Shown piece by piece: positions 7,026 to 7,933 of a stretch of DNA of 7,933 nt. Source of the DNA: Bacteroidota bacterium (lineage in GTDB: Bacteria > Bacteroidota > Bacteroidia > Chitinophagales > Chitinophagaceae); the NCBI GenBank assembly GCA_029778965.1, contig JAKPBL010000497.1, forward strand, positions 1 to 7,933, in the 5' to 3' direction. The notes under the pieces are model-generated. The model saw only the letters and a program-made list of their open reading frames with translations. It did not search any database and had not been told where the DNA came from. Position 1 is the stretch's first letter. The number at the start of each line of letters is the position of its first letter. A program made the position numbers and the translations under genes.

Positions 7026-7933
7026 ATGAAAACAAAGCTCTGCGTAGCAGGCATTGGCAGTTGTTTGCTGCTGGTGTCGATGGCTTACTTCAAGCCCTAC
7101 GTTAAGTTTTCCCCCGATCCTACCGAACAGGCCGCACAAGACCTGGTAGCGTCCAAGCAGTTGTTGAATTATGAAAAATCCAGCATCCCGGGACTGGAAA
7201 TAAAAACCCCGGCTAAAATCGCTATCGTAAACAAGGTCGCGGTTGCCAAAATGAAAAAGGTAACCCCGAAAAAGGAGAAGCCGGCGGCGTTGCCCGAGGC
7301 ATCTTCCGAAAATATCCAGGTAGCCGAAGCGGGTAGCAAAAAGACCCACGAAGCCCGCGAACTGTCGGCTGCCTATCAACCCGTTTCAAGATTTGACAAG
7401 AATGACCGTGAAGACGATGAGCTCGACAGCGACGTGGCTCCCTATCTTGCCGCTAACGATAATGTGATTGTCAATGCTCCCAAGCCCGGCGCTGCCAAAG
7501 CTGCCGGCCGTACGGTTATCAACTATTCAACCGGCAACGAGCTGGCGGAGAACACCTCCAACCGCTTTCAGCACGACAGCCCCGAGAACGAGATGGTGAT
7601 GAAAGAGGAGTCTACCGCCAAGTTCGCCGTTGAAAAATCAGAAAAGACGTATAATTTTCGTGGAAAGGCAGCGGTTAAATCGAGCCTTTATAAATTTATT
7701 CCCCCCTTCTGGGATGGTTTCTCAGAAGAAACCGGTCTCGACCGGGCCGATCGGGCAGAACTGCTCCGGAAAGCCCACAAGATCGCCCGGCTGGCAAAAG
7801 AGCAAGGATACAACACCGAGTTTGCGTTCCTGGTTGACATGAGCGTGAAATCGAACAAGAACCGCTTTTTTGTGGTGAACCTGAAAACCTTTACCGTTGA
7901 GATGAGCGCCCTGGTGGCCCAGGGTCGCGGCTC
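7026..7933 (+). CDS. Murein L,D-transpeptidase catalytic-domain family protein (YkuD_2 type), 3' end outside window
   Basis: The frame is open from ATG 7026 to the window edge (302 codons plus two bases). Residues 1-20 look like a signal peptide or membrane anchor (MKTKL, hydrophobic core, SMA before Y21). Residues about 23-215 are a low-complexity Lys/Ala/Glu/Pro/Asn-rich region with no recognised domain, perhaps a spacer reaching into the wall. From about 220 (LYKFIPPFWDGF) the sequence matches the start of the YkuD_2 family: AEQGY-like helix, then FAFLVDMSVKSNKNRFFVVN (D271) and the beta-strand ending SALVAQGRG. These enzymes are predicted to form 3-3 or protein-peptidoglycan cross-links using a Cys in a late SxGCxS/T-type motif; the catalytic His and Cys lie beyond the edge, so activity cannot be judged. 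An ATG at 7015 is in another frame. The start at 7026 follows A/T-rich sequence without a Shine-Dalgarno, and a promoter candidate lies at 6944-6975. Confidence 0.85.
   Translation, partial: MKTKLCVAGIGSCLLLVSMAYFKPYVKFSPDPTEQAAQDLVASKQLLNYEKSSIPGLEIKTPAKIAIVNKVAVAKMKKVTPKKEKPAALPEASSENIQVAEAGSKKTHEARELSAAYQPVSRFDKNDREDDELDSDVAPYLAANDNVIVNAPKPGAAKAAGRTVINYSTGNELAENTSNRFQHDSPENEMVMKEESTAKFAVEKSEKTYNFRGKAAVKSSLYKFIPPFWDGFSEETGLDRADRAELLRKAHKIARLAKEQGYNTEFAFLVDMSVKSNKNRFFVVNLKTFTVEMSALVAQGRG

Noticed and set aside
7026..7085. Possible lipobox (IGSC) in the L,D-transpeptidase-like protein
   Set aside because: The Cys precedes most of the hydrophobic core instead of following it, so lipoprotein processing there is unlikely.
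7630..7842. 70-codon plus-strand frame
   Set aside because: Sits inside the L,D-transpeptidase-like gene in another frame; the YkuD_2-type motifs are in the frame that starts at 7026.

Overview
The window looks like chromosomal DNA of a Bacteroidota bacterium, most likely of the Chitinophagaceae type. The reasons are the protein families present (a secreted NagZ-type GH3 fused to a serine hydrolase, a YkuD_2-type L,D-transpeptidase, and a short acidic protein translationally coupled to endonuclease III), the near absence of Shine-Dalgarno sequences before the start codons, and promoter candidates of the TTTG / TAnnTTTG type. All intact genes lie on the + strand. Base composition is moderately GC-rich in the genes and clearly lower between them.

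Layout. 2-685: the 3' part of mutL (C-terminal dimerization domain), cut by the left window edge. 686-1064: a 379-base gap without an intact gene; it carries, on the - strand, an AT-rich fragment that looks like the last ~56 residues of a DUF1016/YhcG-type PDDEXK nuclease. 1065-3971: a large exported two-enzyme fusion, GH3 beta-N-acetylglucosaminidase plus beta-lactamase-fold serine hydrolase. 4028-5314: enolase. 5368-5682: a small FtsB/DivIC-type division protein. 5683-5894: an intergenic region with micro-repeats and a leader hairpin. 5895-6131: a small acidic protein of unknown function, overlapping nth (endonuclease III, 6121-6792). 6793-7025: an intergenic region with several interleaved inverted repeats, a terminator-like stem and a good promoter candidate. 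7026 to the right edge: an exported murein L,D-transpeptidase-family protein, open at the window end.

Two themes recur. The first is the cell wall and division: the NagZ/AmiE-like fusion (muropeptide turnover), the FtsB-like protein (septation) and the L,D-transpeptidase-like protein (peptidoglycan cross-linking). The second is DNA repair: MutL (mismatch repair) and Nth (base excision repair). Enolase is a housekeeping gene, and its position directly before the ftsB-like gene recalls the eno-ftsB order of gammaproteobacteria.

No complete new defence or mobile system is visible. The most useful second looks are the MutL endonuclease motif that has lost its Asp and His, the NagZ+AmiE-like fusion, the nuclease remnant, the inverted heptamer triplets that bracket eno-ftsB, and the interleaved inverted repeats downstream of nth, which could be a structured RNA or a miniature element.
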